Below, in pieces: positions 1 to 8,442 of a DNA stretch of 64,000 nt. The number at the start of each line of letters is the position of its first letter. The first letter of the stretch is position 1. The DNA is from Pseudoalteromonas viridis (lineage in GTDB: Bacteria > Pseudomonadota > Gammaproteobacteria > Enterobacterales > Alteromonadaceae), in NCBI RefSeq assembly GCF_017742995.1, contig NZ_CP072426.1, positions 930,001-994,000 on the forward strand. Reading direction: 5' to 3'. The position numbers and the translations under genes were made by a program. Under the pieces are notes generated by a model. It was not told where the DNA came from. It saw only the letters and a program-made list of their open reading frames with translations, and did no database searches.

Positions 1-1579
1 CGGCTTTATCCAGTATCCGGCCGAGCCGCTTGGCAACTACGATCCCCGCAAGCGGCCCTGGTATCAGCAAGTGAGCGCCAATCCATCTGAGGTAGTGATC
101 ACCGAGCCCTATAAAGGGGTTACCGGACAGGCCATGGTCTCTGTGGCCACCGGGATCCTGAAAAACGGCGACCTGCTGGGTGTTCAATCATTAGACGTGA
201 CCTTATCAACCCTTACCGACATTGTCAGCAACATTAAACTGGGCAACACCGGCTATTTATTGCTGCTCGACAATCAGGGCACCGTACTGGCCGATCCCAA
301 AAATGCCGATAACAACTTTAAAAATATCCGCGACCTGAGCGACGCCCGATACAAAGCAATCCGCAACGCGTGGGATGCACCTTTTATTACGCTGGAGCAC
401 CAGGACAAAATGTTCAACGCCAAGTTTTATCGCTCTGATGAACTCGGCTGGACCTTTATTGCCATGATTGAAGAAGACGAGATCCTCACTTCGTCTTACA
501 ACATGACTTACAGCATCAGTATTATCGCAGTGATAATGCTGGCGCTGTTTGTCGTGATTGCTATTGTACTGGCCAACAAAATTGTCTACCCCATTGAAAT
601 GGTCTCGGACGGCCTTAAAGAAATTGCCCAGGGTGAGGGCAACTTATCAAAACGGCTACAGGTGATTGGCAATGACGAGATCAGTGAACTGGCTACCTGG
701 TTTAATCAATTTTTAAATTCGATTAATGCGCTGGTCAAGGACATTCAGGGCAATGCCCGCACACTCAACAGTGAAGCCCATAATTCGCAGTCGCGGATCA
801 ATGATATCCGCAACCAATGCCGCCATCAGGAAAAAACCTCGCAAACCGCCACAGATACCACGCAGTCGATGGCCAGCATGGCCATGACGGTAAGCGACAA
901 CTGTGGCGATGCACTCAACGAAATATCCACCACAGAGCAGCACACTGAGACCGGCAATAAGATGATCCAAAGCACAGTGAGCCAGGTCGCCAAGCTCAAC
1001 GACTCTTTGGGCGACTCAGCAACCGCTATGAGCAAGCTCGAAAACGAAAGTAATAACATCACCAATATTTTGGAAGTGATCCGTACCATTGCCGAGCAGA
1101 CCAACCTGCTGGCGCTGAACGCCGCCATTGAGGCCGCCCGCGCCGGTGAACAAGGTCGCGGTTTCGCCGTGGTGGCAGACGAAGTGCGAACACTGGCACA
1201 GCGCTCTCATGATGCAACTCAGGACATTGAACAGGTACTAACAAAACTGATAGAGCAGACTCGCAGCGTGTCTGAGCGCATGACCGCCAGTGTCGATGAA
1301 TCCAAACAGGCCATAGAGCAATCGGAGCTGGCGCATCAGGCATTCGACGACATTGCCAGCTCGGTCTCTCGGGTTAAAAACATCATTGCTGACATTTCCC
1401 GCCAGGCCAACGCTCAGGGCGAAGCCGCCGAAGAAACCCAGTCTCGCATTCAGGGCGTCAGCCAGTCGGTTCAACAAGTGGGAGATTCTGCCGATGCATT
1501 GCATGCCGGGGCAACCCAATTAGTTGAACTGGCCAATAATCTTGACCAACTGGTAGACAGGTTTGACGTTGACGACTGA
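1..1579 (+). CDS. Methyl-accepting chemotaxis protein, dCache sensor (5' end outside window)
   Basis: Transmembrane chemoreceptor that signals ligand binding to the CheA/CheW array. The reading frame is open from base 2, so the N-terminal membrane segment and first part of the sensor lie upstream. The start of the window carries the dCache signature YDPRKRPWY, followed by the rest of the periplasmic domain. A membrane helix lies around 520-590, a HAMP linker follows, and a long helical signalling domain has the conserved hairpin tip [19 protein letters not shown] near 1095-1150. The C-terminus has no CheR-tethering pentapeptide. The last 17 bases overlap the next gene in another frame, suggesting translational coupling. 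The ligand cannot be read from sequence. Family assignment is very secure. Confidence 0.95.
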   Translation, partial: GFIQYPAEPLGNYDPRKRPWYQQVSANPSEVVITEPYKGVTGQAMVSVATGILKNGDLLGVQSLDVTLSTLTDIVSNIKLGNTGYLLLLDNQGTVLADPKNADNNFKNIRDLSDARYKAIRNAWDAPFITLEHQDKMFNAKFYRSDELGWTFIAMIEEDEILTSSYNMTYSISIIAVIMLALFVVIAIVLANKIVYPIEMVSDGLKEIAQGEGNLSKRLQVIGNDEISELATWFNQFLNSINALVKDIQGNARTLNSEAHNSQSRINDIRNQCRHQEKTSQTATDTTQSMASMAMTVSDNCGDALNEISTTEQHTETGNKMIQSTVSQVAKLNDSLGDSATAMSKLENESNNITNILEVIRTIAEQTNLLALNAAIEAARAGEQGRGFAVVADEVRTLAQRSHDATQDIEQVLTKLIEQTRSVSERMTASVDESKQAIEQSELAHQAFDDIASSVSRVKNIIADISRQANAQGEAAEETQSRIQGVSQSVQQVGDSADALHAGATQLVELANNLDQLVDRFDVDD

Positions 1580-1985
1580 GCTAGAGATATTAAGTACCCC
1601 ACCCGCAGCCACCGAGTTCAGTGCGCTGCGCGACAGTGTAGGCTGGCAAAACCCGACCCTTGAGCAAGTTGCAGCCAGCATTGCGGCCTCACTGTACTGG
1701 GTGCAATGTCGCAAAGAGCAACAACTGGTGGCCTGCGGCCGGGTAGTCGGCGATGGGCAAATGTACTTTTACATCCAGGACGTCATAGTGCATCCGGATC
1801 ATCAGGGTTGTGGTCTTGGCAGTATCGTTATGGATGGCATTGAGCAATACTTATCGGCGCATTGTCACGGCGGTGCAACCGCGGCATTGCTGGCGGCACA
1901 GGGCAAAGAGGCCTTCTACCAGCGTTACGGCTACGCATTGCGCGACGGCGAAACGCTGGGACTGGGAATGTGTAAGTTTTACTGA
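1563..1985 (+). CDS. GNAT family N-acetyltransferase
   Basis: Small (about 140 residues) acetyl-CoA-dependent N-acetyltransferase of unknown substrate. The acetyl-CoA loop is visible as [12 protein letters not shown] in the middle (Q/R-x-x-G-x-G/A pattern), followed by a helix and the C-terminal FYQRYGY motif common in GNAT proteins. There is no ATG near the beginning; translation must start at TTG 1563 or TTG 1569, both inside the end of the upstream chemoreceptor gene. It is probably translated by coupling with that gene, although a functional link is not implied. The downstream neighbour is convergent. The exact start is uncertain. Confidence 0.85.
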   Translation: MTLTTELEILSTPPAATEFSALRDSVGWQNPTLEQVAASIAASLYWVQCRKEQQLVACGRVVGDGQMYFYIQDVIVHPDHQGCGLGSIVMDGIEQYLSAHCHGGATAALLAAQGKEAFYQRYGYALRDGETLGLGMCKFY

Positions 1986-2021
1986 TTTACCCGCCTGCTC
2001 ATTGCTAAAATAGGCAGCCCA

Positions 2022-3206
2022 CTATTCGCTTGCCGAGACGTTCTCACGCCTGAACTCCCCCGGTGTCAGGCCCGTTTCTTTCTTAAATGCTTTATAAAAT
2101 GAAGAGCGGGCATTAAACCCAACCTCAAGTGCGATATGCAATACTGAGTCCTGGCTGGCCAGCAGGCGTGATTTCGAGGCTTCAATGCGCCAGTGATTTA
2201 CAAAATCAAAAAAGTTCATTTGCAGTGTTTCGTTTAACACCTGAGAAAGGTAGTTAGGAGAGACACCGCTTACTTGCGAAAGTTTTTGCAGTGTCAGATC
2301 GGCATCCAGATAGAGCTGGTTATCTTGCATAGCATGCGTGATTTTGTTGACTATCCGGGCAGACTGAAACTCATCCAGCGCTGATTTACTATATTTACTG
2401 ATTGAGCCTTCACTTAAAGATGTGTCCGGCGTCCCCTGCTTGCTCAGCGCGCAATCCGCTTCAGGCGCAAGTAATGGCGAGGATTGCTGCATGGCAAAAA
2501 AAGTGAGGCTCCAGATCAGTATCAGTGCAATAAGCATTTCGCTGCCCAGCGTTAGTATGGTGTGCCCCAGCAAGCTGGACAGGAAGGCTGAGCTCAGTGC
2601 CAACACCCAGATACACACGGAGATAAAAACGAGCCTTTTGGCAGCAAATATTCTGGGGTCGTCAAGATTGGAATAGCGTGCTTTTAATGCCGCTCTGAAA
2701 GCCAACAGGCGCTTTGCTATTACCAGCAGGGTTAACCCACACTCGAACAACCACAAGCACATCAGCACCAGCATAGCACCGGCCAGTATTACAGCGTATA
2801 GCCCGCCTGGCGCCTCATCTGTGACAAACAATGCCTGGTGCTGCTGCATCGGTAATAAAGCCATCAAACAAGATACTCCCAGCGCAGGCCATATCAAAAC
2901 GAATTGCTTTAATGTGGCTTTGCTCAGGGTCCAGTGTGTTTGTGCTGTCAGCCCCTCAATGTACAGGCGCAACGCAGGACACAGTACAAACAGCATGGGA
3001 AACCCAACCACAGTATAAATCTGATACCAGTCGGGGAATACAACGGGCACAATTGCATTGAGTGCCAGTACGCCACAGGCAATGAGAAACAACGCCAGCG
3101 GCAATCGATACGCACGCGTTGCACGGTTGATCAGCAACACCGGAACACTCATTACCACTTGCCCAAGCAGCATTGCCGTGAGCACCATCACAATAGGTTC
3201 AGCCAC
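2022..3206 (-). CDS. Membrane-anchored AraC-family transcriptional regulator
   Basis: The N-terminal two thirds (about residues 5-240) is a series of roughly seven hydrophobic helices; the last about 100 residues form an AraC/XylS double helix-turn-helix (LSQVSGVSPNYLSQVLNE, then FYKAFKKETGLTPGEFRRE). This architecture, a multi-pass membrane sensor fused to an AraC DNA-binding domain, is common in Alteromonadales. The start codon is GTG, preceded by a GGGGAG ribosome binding site. It diverges from the DUF6326-like gene at 3406 across about 200 bases, so that gene and the TPR gene behind it are the obvious candidate targets (inference). The signal it senses is unknown. Confidence 0.9.
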   Translation of the reverse strand: MAEPIVMVLTAMLLGQVVMSVPVLLINRATRAYRLPLALFLIACGVLALNAIVPVVFPDWYQIYTVVGFPMLFVLCPALRLYIEGLTAQTHWTLSKATLKQFVLIWPALGVSCLMALLPMQQHQALFVTDEAPGGLYAVILAGAMLVLMCLWLFECGLTLLVIAKRLLAFRAALKARYSNLDDPRIFAAKRLVFISVCIWVLALSSAFLSSLLGHTILTLGSEMLIALILIWSLTFFAMQQSSPLLAPEADCALSKQGTPDTSLSEGSISKYSKSALDEFQSARIVNKITHAMQDNQLYLDADLTLQKLSQVSGVSPNYLSQVLNETLQMNFFDFVNHWRIEASKSRLLASQDSVLHIALEVGFNARSSFYKAFKKETGLTPGEFRRENVSASE

Positions 3207-3405
3207 TTCTCTCCCCTGACACTTGAAATAAAGCCATTTCTAGTTATTTGTTTTGTTTGCTTTTAATTTTTTCTTCGTCACAAAACTGTCCGAGCCTTTA
3301 CGCCAGGACGACACCTTCATTCAGCGCGGCTAGTCTGAGTGCAACCCGGATACATCAGGGCAAACACCGTGACATGGACCCCCAATATGACTTAAGGAAT
3401 CACGT

Positions 3406-3861
3406 ATGACAATCTCAATTACAACCGCTGACACACCACATGATGCCCATATTCGCCGCAAACTTGCCACACTGTGGCTGCTGGTCATGCTGAATATGGT
3501 TTATGCCGATATTCTGGCCTTTGTCTCGGCCTTTATTACACCCGGCGTTATCGACACGCTGATGAGTGGATATTCCGGCTCTGTTAAGTTATCTCAGCCA
3601 CTGCTGCTGGTCTCGGCTTTGCTGATCGAAGTGCCGATTATGATGATCCTCTTGTCTCAATTTCTCGGCTACCGGCCAAACCGCATCTGTAACCTTGTCG
3701 CTGTCCCGTTGACGTTTCTTTTTGTACTGGGTGGTGTGGAAACAGATCCGTTTTACCTGTTTCTGGCCGCCATTCAGCTGAGCTTACTGTTGACCATTGC
3801 CTGGACAACCGTCCGATGGCGCGCGCCTGCCACACTGCCTCAGGGAAGCCCCATTGGCTAG
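3406..3861 (+). CDS. DUF6326-like four-helix membrane protein
   Basis: A 151-residue integral membrane protein with four predicted membrane helices (about residues 22-45, 63-83, 93-112 and 116-136). The opening KLATLWLLVMLNMVYADI resembles the DUF6326 family, whose function is unknown. The ATG at 3406 has an AAGGAAT ribosome binding site. It is divergently transcribed from the membrane AraC regulator and followed on the same strand by an exported TPR protein, with which it may form an operon. I recognise the family but no activity; a permease or enzyme role would be speculation. Confidence 0.75.
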   Translation: MTISITTADTPHDAHIRRKLATLWLLVMLNMVYADILAFVSAFITPGVIDTLMSGYSGSVKLSQPLLLVSALLIEVPIMMILLSQFLGYRPNRICNLVAVPLTFLFVLGGVETDPFYLFLAAIQLSLLLTIAWTTVRWRAPATLPQGSPIG

Positions 3862-3935
3862 CTCAGAATACACCCAAAGCACTCAGGGATAACAGTAACA
3901 CACAGACTTTAAAATACTCAGAAGGAACCAGACAC

Positions 3936-4925
3936 ATGAAAAACGCCTCTTTAATAGCCCTCGCACTACTTGTTTGCTGCACCACAGCCTCTGCCAGTAT
4001 GGAGCGCAGTCTTGCCGCATTCGAAAAAGGGGATCTGCGCCTGGCGCATACGCTGTTGAACCAACAACACACCACTGACTATCAGAAGCCGCTGCTTCTG
4101 GCCCGCATTGCGCTAAAAAAAGATCAGGACGAAGCCGCGCTGCAACACATAGAAAAGGCACTCGCTCAGCACCCCAACAACCCCGAGCTCTATTTTGCCC
4201 ATGTTGAAGTAGTCGCTAAAATCGCCGAGCAGGCAAGTATTTTCAGCGTCTCCGGTTATATTAAAAAGCTCAAAGCCTCGTTTATCAAAGCTGTGGAATT
4301 AGCCCCGGATAATGCAGAGTATCGCACAGCGCTGATCAAGTTCTACATTAATGCCCCAGCCCTGTTTGGTGGCGATAAGCAGGCCGCTCTGACGCATATT
4401 AAAGAGTTAGAAAAAACCGCGCCCTTTGAAGCCTTCCTGACACGCTTGCAGCTCGCTGGCATGTCAGATGAAAACGAAGAGTTCGCCCACTTAATTGCCA
4501 TCGGCCAGCAAAGCTTTGCCACTGATCCACGCTTCTTTTATACCCTGGGCCAGGTATATCGTGAACGCGACCAAAACGAACAGGCCTTGATTGAATTGCG
4601 CAAAGCCGCAACCCTGAAAACAACCCACTGGCAGCAAGAAAAAGCCAGATACCAGGCATTGGTCCTTATCGGACTGCTTAGCAAGGAGTTGGGCAAGTAT
4701 CACAGCGAAGGTGAGGCGGCACTGCGCCAGTATCTGGAAGAGGCGGCCTATTACTACGATCTACCCGACAAAAGCCAGGTCAAATTCAGGCTGGCCGAGT
4801 TAGCCATAGACAGCAGCAAAACCGCGATGGCAAAACAATTATTGAACGAAGTCCTGACAGAAACACTGAGTAGTCAGCTACAGAAAAAAGCCCGCACTGT
4901 GCTGAAAAAACTAGCCAGAACCTGA
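3936..4925 (+). CDS. Exported tetratricopeptide-repeat protein
   Basis: 329 residues beginning at ATG 3936, which follows a GAAGGAACC ribosome binding site and opens with a typical signal peptide (MKNASLIALALLVCCTTASA). An in-frame start upstream would overlap the preceding gene and lacks a ribosome site. The mature part is almost entirely alpha-helical with degenerate TPR motifs, for example ALQHIEKALAQHPNNPELYF and AFIKAVELAPDN-like segments, and ends in a basic helix. TPR proteins mediate protein-protein contacts; the periplasmic partner is unknown. It follows the DUF6326-like gene by 74 bases and precedes an intergenic region of about 260 bases containing an imperfect CCACA/TGTGG dyad. 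Confidence 0.85.
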   Translation: MKNASLIALALLVCCTTASASMERSLAAFEKGDLRLAHTLLNQQHTTDYQKPLLLARIALKKDQDEAALQHIEKALAQHPNNPELYFAHVEVVAKIAEQASIFSVSGYIKKLKASFIKAVELAPDNAEYRTALIKFYINAPALFGGDKQAALTHIKELEKTAPFEAFLTRLQLAGMSDENEEFAHLIAIGQQSFATDPRFFYTLGQVYRERDQNEQALIELRKAATLKTTHWQQEKARYQALVLIGLLSKELGKYHSEGEAALRQYLEEAAYYYDLPDKSQVKFRLAELAIDSSKTAMAKQLLNEVLTETLSSQLQKKARTVLKKLART

Positions 4926-5186
4926 TCTATGTTGCCACAGACGGGGTTGTCAGGCTCCCTGTTTGTGGTTCATTGGCTGGCAAAGGAATTTCTTTGTGGC
5001 CCCTCTTCCAACTCATTCATATCTCATGTCAGAGCAGCAAGTTTGTTATGCGCCAATATGAGTCGGTAAATTTTACACACTCTGTAAAACTCACCTACAT
5101 TGAAGTGAATATACCCCGTTTTCATGGCCCTCAAAGCGGAATGAAAATTGAATAGTGTCTATCAGTCTCTCAATTAAGGAGTATTC

Positions 5187-6818
5187 ATGAGCACTGCGCA
5201 CTACTATCTTGCTCTATGGCTGTTTACCTTGTTGCTGACCATGCTTAGCCTGGACAGCGTGTTTCTGTTGCCTTCCATCTGGCTCAGTGCTTCTGTTGCC
5301 TGTGTCTATGTGGCTTACGCCCTGGACAGACCGGGGCTATTTCGAAAACGGACCACGGGACAAGTGCCGTTTTATATCAAGGTATTACTCATGCCCTATT
5401 TTATGGGGGCTCAGCTTTATAATGCCTGGCAAAGATATCAGGACAGTGTGCCGCCCATTCAGGAAGTGCAAGACAACCTGTTTCTGGCTTGTCGGTTGTT
5501 TCCAAGCGACATTCCCATGCTGCAATCCAGACAGGTTGAAGCCATTTTAGATGTGACCGCCGAATTTGACGGACTAAACTGGTCTGCCGAAGAGCAGGGC
5601 CTGTATTATCAGAATATTCCCATTTTAGATCATCAAACGCCCAGCGAAGCTCAGCTAAGGCAGGCATTAAGCTGGCTCAGTGTGATGCATCAGCTCAACA
5701 AAAAGGTGGTGGTCCACTGTGCGCTTGGACGCGGCCGCTCAGTGTTTGTGGTTGCAGCGTACCTGATGGCCAAAGACCCATCTTTGTCTGTGGATGATGC
5801 CATGCAGTTTATCAACAGCAAGCGTCAGACGGCGCGGTTAAACCGTTACCAGCACCGCCGTCTCAGTGCCCTCATGCAGCATGTGCACGACACCCCAAGC
5901 CCAGACTTGCCGATGATCATCAATCCCGTTTCGGGCTCGGGAAAGTGGCATCAATACGATAATCAGGTGATTGGCTTGCTGTGCAGCCAGTACACTCCTC
6001 AGCTGCACTTTACAGAAAAAGACACCGACGTTGCGGCACTGGCAAGCAAACTGAGCCAAAACACCGAACGTCTGGTTGCCTGTGGTGGTGATGGCACACT
6101 GACTGCCGTTGCACATGCACTGGTTAACACTGAGTGCAAATTGGGGTTTATTCCGCTGGGCACTGCCAATGCGCTGGCGCACGTACTGCTGGGCGTACGC
6201 AGTAAGGTCGACCCCATTAATTGTGCCTGTGACACCCTGTTGAGCGAACACCACATCCGCATAGACACCATGCGCTGTAACGGCGAAACTGGCCTGCTGG
6301 TTGCTGCCTTTGGCTTTGAAGCCCAAATGATTGAGCACGCCAGCCGCAGTGAAAAAAATCGCAGTGGTCAGCTGGCTTATATCAGCGGTTTCATTAATGC
6401 CGTCTCAGATGGTCAAAAGCAACGCGTAACACTCAGTGTCGATGACGAGCCACAGCAAAGCCTGGATATTGCCAGTCTGGTGGTGGCCAACGCGGCCCCT
6501 GTCACCACAGTGTTGGCACAGGGCGCGGGTGAGCCGGATTATCAGGATGGCTTGCTGGACCTGACGCTGATCCGTCACGAGCCGGAGTCGACATCGCGTG
6601 CATTGAGCATCGCACAGCTTATTGCGCACGGTATTTCTGATTCAACTGCTCAGGAAAGCGCCGTTTCGCACACCCGCTGCCAGCAAGTGGCTTTACACGC
6701 AGACACCGAACAAATACAGTATAGTATTGATGGTGAAGTAAAAAGTGCCGAAAATCTGAACATAGAGGTGAATCCAGATTCACTATGGATAATGGCACCA
6801 AAGCCAGCAGCAAATTAA
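5187..6818 (+). CDS. Dual-specificity phosphatase - diacylglycerol kinase fusion
   Basis: A 543-residue three-part protein. The N-terminus (residues 1-85) has two or three hydrophobic helices that should anchor it to the inner membrane. Residues about 90-225 form a dual-specificity/PTP-like phosphatase with the full P-loop HCALGRGRS (catalytic Cys178). Residues about 240-540 form a lipid kinase of the diacylglycerol kinase/YegS type, with CGGDGTLTAVAHAL near residue 300 and PLGTANALAHV after it. Together these suggest paired phosphatase and kinase activity on membrane lipid or a lipid-linked substrate. Such fusions exist in other proteobacteria. Start ATG has AAGGAG. It is followed after 15 bases by the sigma-54 activator gene, with which it may be cotranscribed. 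Confidence 0.9.
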   Translation: MSTAHYYLALWLFTLLLTMLSLDSVFLLPSIWLSASVACVYVAYALDRPGLFRKRTTGQVPFYIKVLLMPYFMGAQLYNAWQRYQDSVPPIQEVQDNLFLACRLFPSDIPMLQSRQVEAILDVTAEFDGLNWSAEEQGLYYQNIPILDHQTPSEAQLRQALSWLSVMHQLNKKVVVHCALGRGRSVFVVAAYLMAKDPSLSVDDAMQFINSKRQTARLNRYQHRRLSALMQHVHDTPSPDLPMIINPVSGSGKWHQYDNQVIGLLCSQYTPQLHFTEKDTDVAALASKLSQNTERLVACGGDGTLTAVAHALVNTECKLGFIPLGTANALAHVLLGVRSKVDPINCACDTLLSEHHIRIDTMRCNGETGLLVAAFGFEAQMIEHASRSEKNRSGQLAYISGFINAVSDGQKQRVTLSVDDEPQQSLDIASLVVANAAPVTTVLAQGAGEPDYQDGLLDLTLIRHEPESTSRALSIAQLIAHGISDSTAQESAVSHTRCQQVALHADTEQIQYSIDGEVKSAENLNIEVNPDSLWIMAPKPAAN

Positions 6819-6833
6819 TAACAAGGAACCTGA

Positions 6834-8228
6834 ATGAAAACCGTTTTACTGGTTGATGATGACCAGGAATTTACCACAATCGCCGCACGGATCATTGAGT
6901 TTATAGGCTGTGACGTGTACACCGCAGGCAGTATTGAAGAAGCAAAACAATGGCTTGCGGATATGCGTTTTGATCACCTGTTTCTTGATTTTATGTTGCC
7001 CGATGGCAGTGGTCTGCACCTGATTGACCACATTCGCAATCAAAAGCTGTCAGCGCACATCACGCTTATCACCGGCCATCCCTCTGTTAAAGCCGCGCTG
7101 GCCAACATGTGCGACGACCAAATTAACTACCTGACCAAACCCATTGAAGCCGATGACGTTAAGCGCGTATTAAACAGAAGAACCACAGCAAAACAGAGCC
7201 AGGTCGACCCCTTTGAACGTCATTTTGGCTGCCTTATTGGCCACTCTCCTGCCATGAAAAAGCTGGTCACTATGATAGAGCGGGTTGCCAAAACCAATGC
7301 CAACGTGATGTTGATGGGAGAAAGCGGCGTGGGTAAAGAAGTGGTTGCCCAGGCCATTCACAACGCCAGCCAGTGCAGCGGCGAACAAGTTGCTATTAAC
7401 TGTGGTGCCATTGCCAAAGATCTGATCGGCAGCGAATTGTTCGGCCATGAAAAAGGCGCTTTTACCGGCGCAGTCGGCCAAAAGCAAGGGGTCTTTGAAC
7501 TGGCGCAGGATGGTACTTTATTTCTGGATGAAGTCACCGAAATGCCCATAGAAATGCAGCCCAACCTGCTGCGGGCATTGGAAACAAAAACCGTTACCCG
7601 AGTAGGTGGCGCAAAACCCATCGACGTCAACTGCCGGGTGGTATCCGCCACCAACCGTACTCTGGCTGAAATCGCCCATAAAAACGTACTGCGAGAAGAC
7701 ATTTATTTTCGCCTGGCGGTGTTCCCCATTGAAATTCCGCCACTGCGCGCACGTCCTGAGGATATTCCGCTACTCAGTGAGTTCTTTGTGCATCAGCTAA
7801 ATGAGGAGTACAAGACCCACTATCAGCTGAGCGAGCAGGCTCACTCAGTACTGGCCGCACACAGCTGGCCGGGCAACATACGTGAGCTTAAGCATTGCAT
7901 CCATCGGGCCTTTATTATGGCAGACCCGGATACAACAACACTCACGATAGACGAGATTGTCAGCTCACCATTTACAACCCCACAGGAGAGCCAAGGACAA
8001 ATGCAGCCAGCTGAGCCTGCTGCAACAACCGCCAGCGTTGCAGCCCCGTCCGCCCCGGTTAAAGTCGGAGAAACCATCGAAGAAGTCGAGAAAAAGCTGA
8101 TTTATCAAACCCTGAACTCGGTTGATGGTAACAAAACCCTGGCGGCTAAAATGCTCGGGATCAGCACCAAAACACTCTACAACCGCTTAAATGCTTATGA
8201 GCAATCAACTTCTGAACACACCCAGTGA
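6834..8228 (+). CDS. NtrC-family sigma-54-dependent response regulator
   Basis: 464 residues with the complete NtrC layout. The receiver (1-120) has the acidic pocket VDDDQEF and phospho-acceptor Asp52 in LFLDFMLPDGSG. The AAA+ domain (about 135-370) has Walker A GESGVGKE (162-169), the sigma-54-contacting GAFTGA loop (208-213) and Walker B TLFLDEV. A Pro/Ala-rich linker leads to a Fis-type HTH ending in LAAKMLGISTKTLYNRLNAY. All residues needed for sigma-54 activation are present, so it should activate RpoN promoters; I found no convincing RpoN site nearby. It is followed closely by a stand-alone H-box protein and a sensor kinase, its likely upstream partners. Confidence 0.95.
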   Translation: MKTVLLVDDDQEFTTIAARIIEFIGCDVYTAGSIEEAKQWLADMRFDHLFLDFMLPDGSGLHLIDHIRNQKLSAHITLITGHPSVKAALANMCDDQINYLTKPIEADDVKRVLNRRTTAKQSQVDPFERHFGCLIGHSPAMKKLVTMIERVAKTNANVMLMGESGVGKEVVAQAIHNASQCSGEQVAINCGAIAKDLIGSELFGHEKGAFTGAVGQKQGVFELAQDGTLFLDEVTEMPIEMQPNLLRALETKTVTRVGGAKPIDVNCRVVSATNRTLAEIAHKNVLREDIYFRLAVFPIEIPPLRARPEDIPLLSEFFVHQLNEEYKTHYQLSEQAHSVLAAHSWPGNIRELKHCIHRAFIMADPDTTTLTIDEIVSSPFTTPQESQGQMQPAEPAATTASVAAPSAPVKVGETIEEVEKKLIYQTLNSVDGNKTLAAKMLGISTKTLYNRLNAYEQSTSEHTQ

Positions 8229-8241
8229 AGCGAGGGCAATA

Positions 8242-8442
8242 ATGACAGACAAACCCGATTTAGCAACCCTGATCCATGATGCCAGAAAGCCACTTAACCA
8301 TATTTCCATGCACGCAGAGCTTATCAAGATCCTGAGCCAACAACCGGGTTCAGAAGCCGAAATCCAGAAATCAGCCGACGACATCATTAAAGCCAGCAAG
8401 GCCTGTAGCGAATTGTTGCAGACCCTGATGACACAAGACTAG
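8242..8442 (+). CDS. Stand-alone H-box (DHp-like) small protein
   Basis: A 66-residue protein consisting only of what looks like a histidine-kinase dimerisation/phosphoacceptor hairpin. His12 lies in LIHDARKPLNHISM, matching the H-box pattern H-[DE]-x-R-x-P-L of HisKA domains, and a second amphipathic helix (about 40-64) follows. There is no ATP-binding domain, receiver or membrane segment. ATG 8242 has a GCGAGGG ribosome site; an in-frame ATG further upstream overlaps the sigma-54 activator and is less likely. Its stop codon overlaps the GTG of the following kinase by one base, so the two should be translationally coupled. It could be a phosphotransfer intermediate, a kinase inhibitor or a heterodimerisation partner (inference). 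Confidence 0.75.
   Translation: MTDKPDLATLIHDARKPLNHISMHAELIKILSQQPGSEAEIQKSADDIIKASKACSELLQTLMTQD

Noticed and set aside
4973..5155. Short plus-strand frame between the TPR gene and the phosphatase-kinase gene
   Set aside because: No ribosome site, no signal or domain, and an unusual residue mix; it probably lies in a non-coding leader.
5900..5930. SPDLP in the phosphatase-kinase fusion as a copy of the RSPDLP peptide motif
   Set aside because: It is in a large unrelated enzyme, has no Gly-Gly leader before it and is a chance match of five residues.
5838..6338. Long minus-strand frame opposite the diacylglycerol kinase domain
   Set aside because: The plus strand encodes unmistakable kinase motifs here; the minus frame shows no homology-like patterns.
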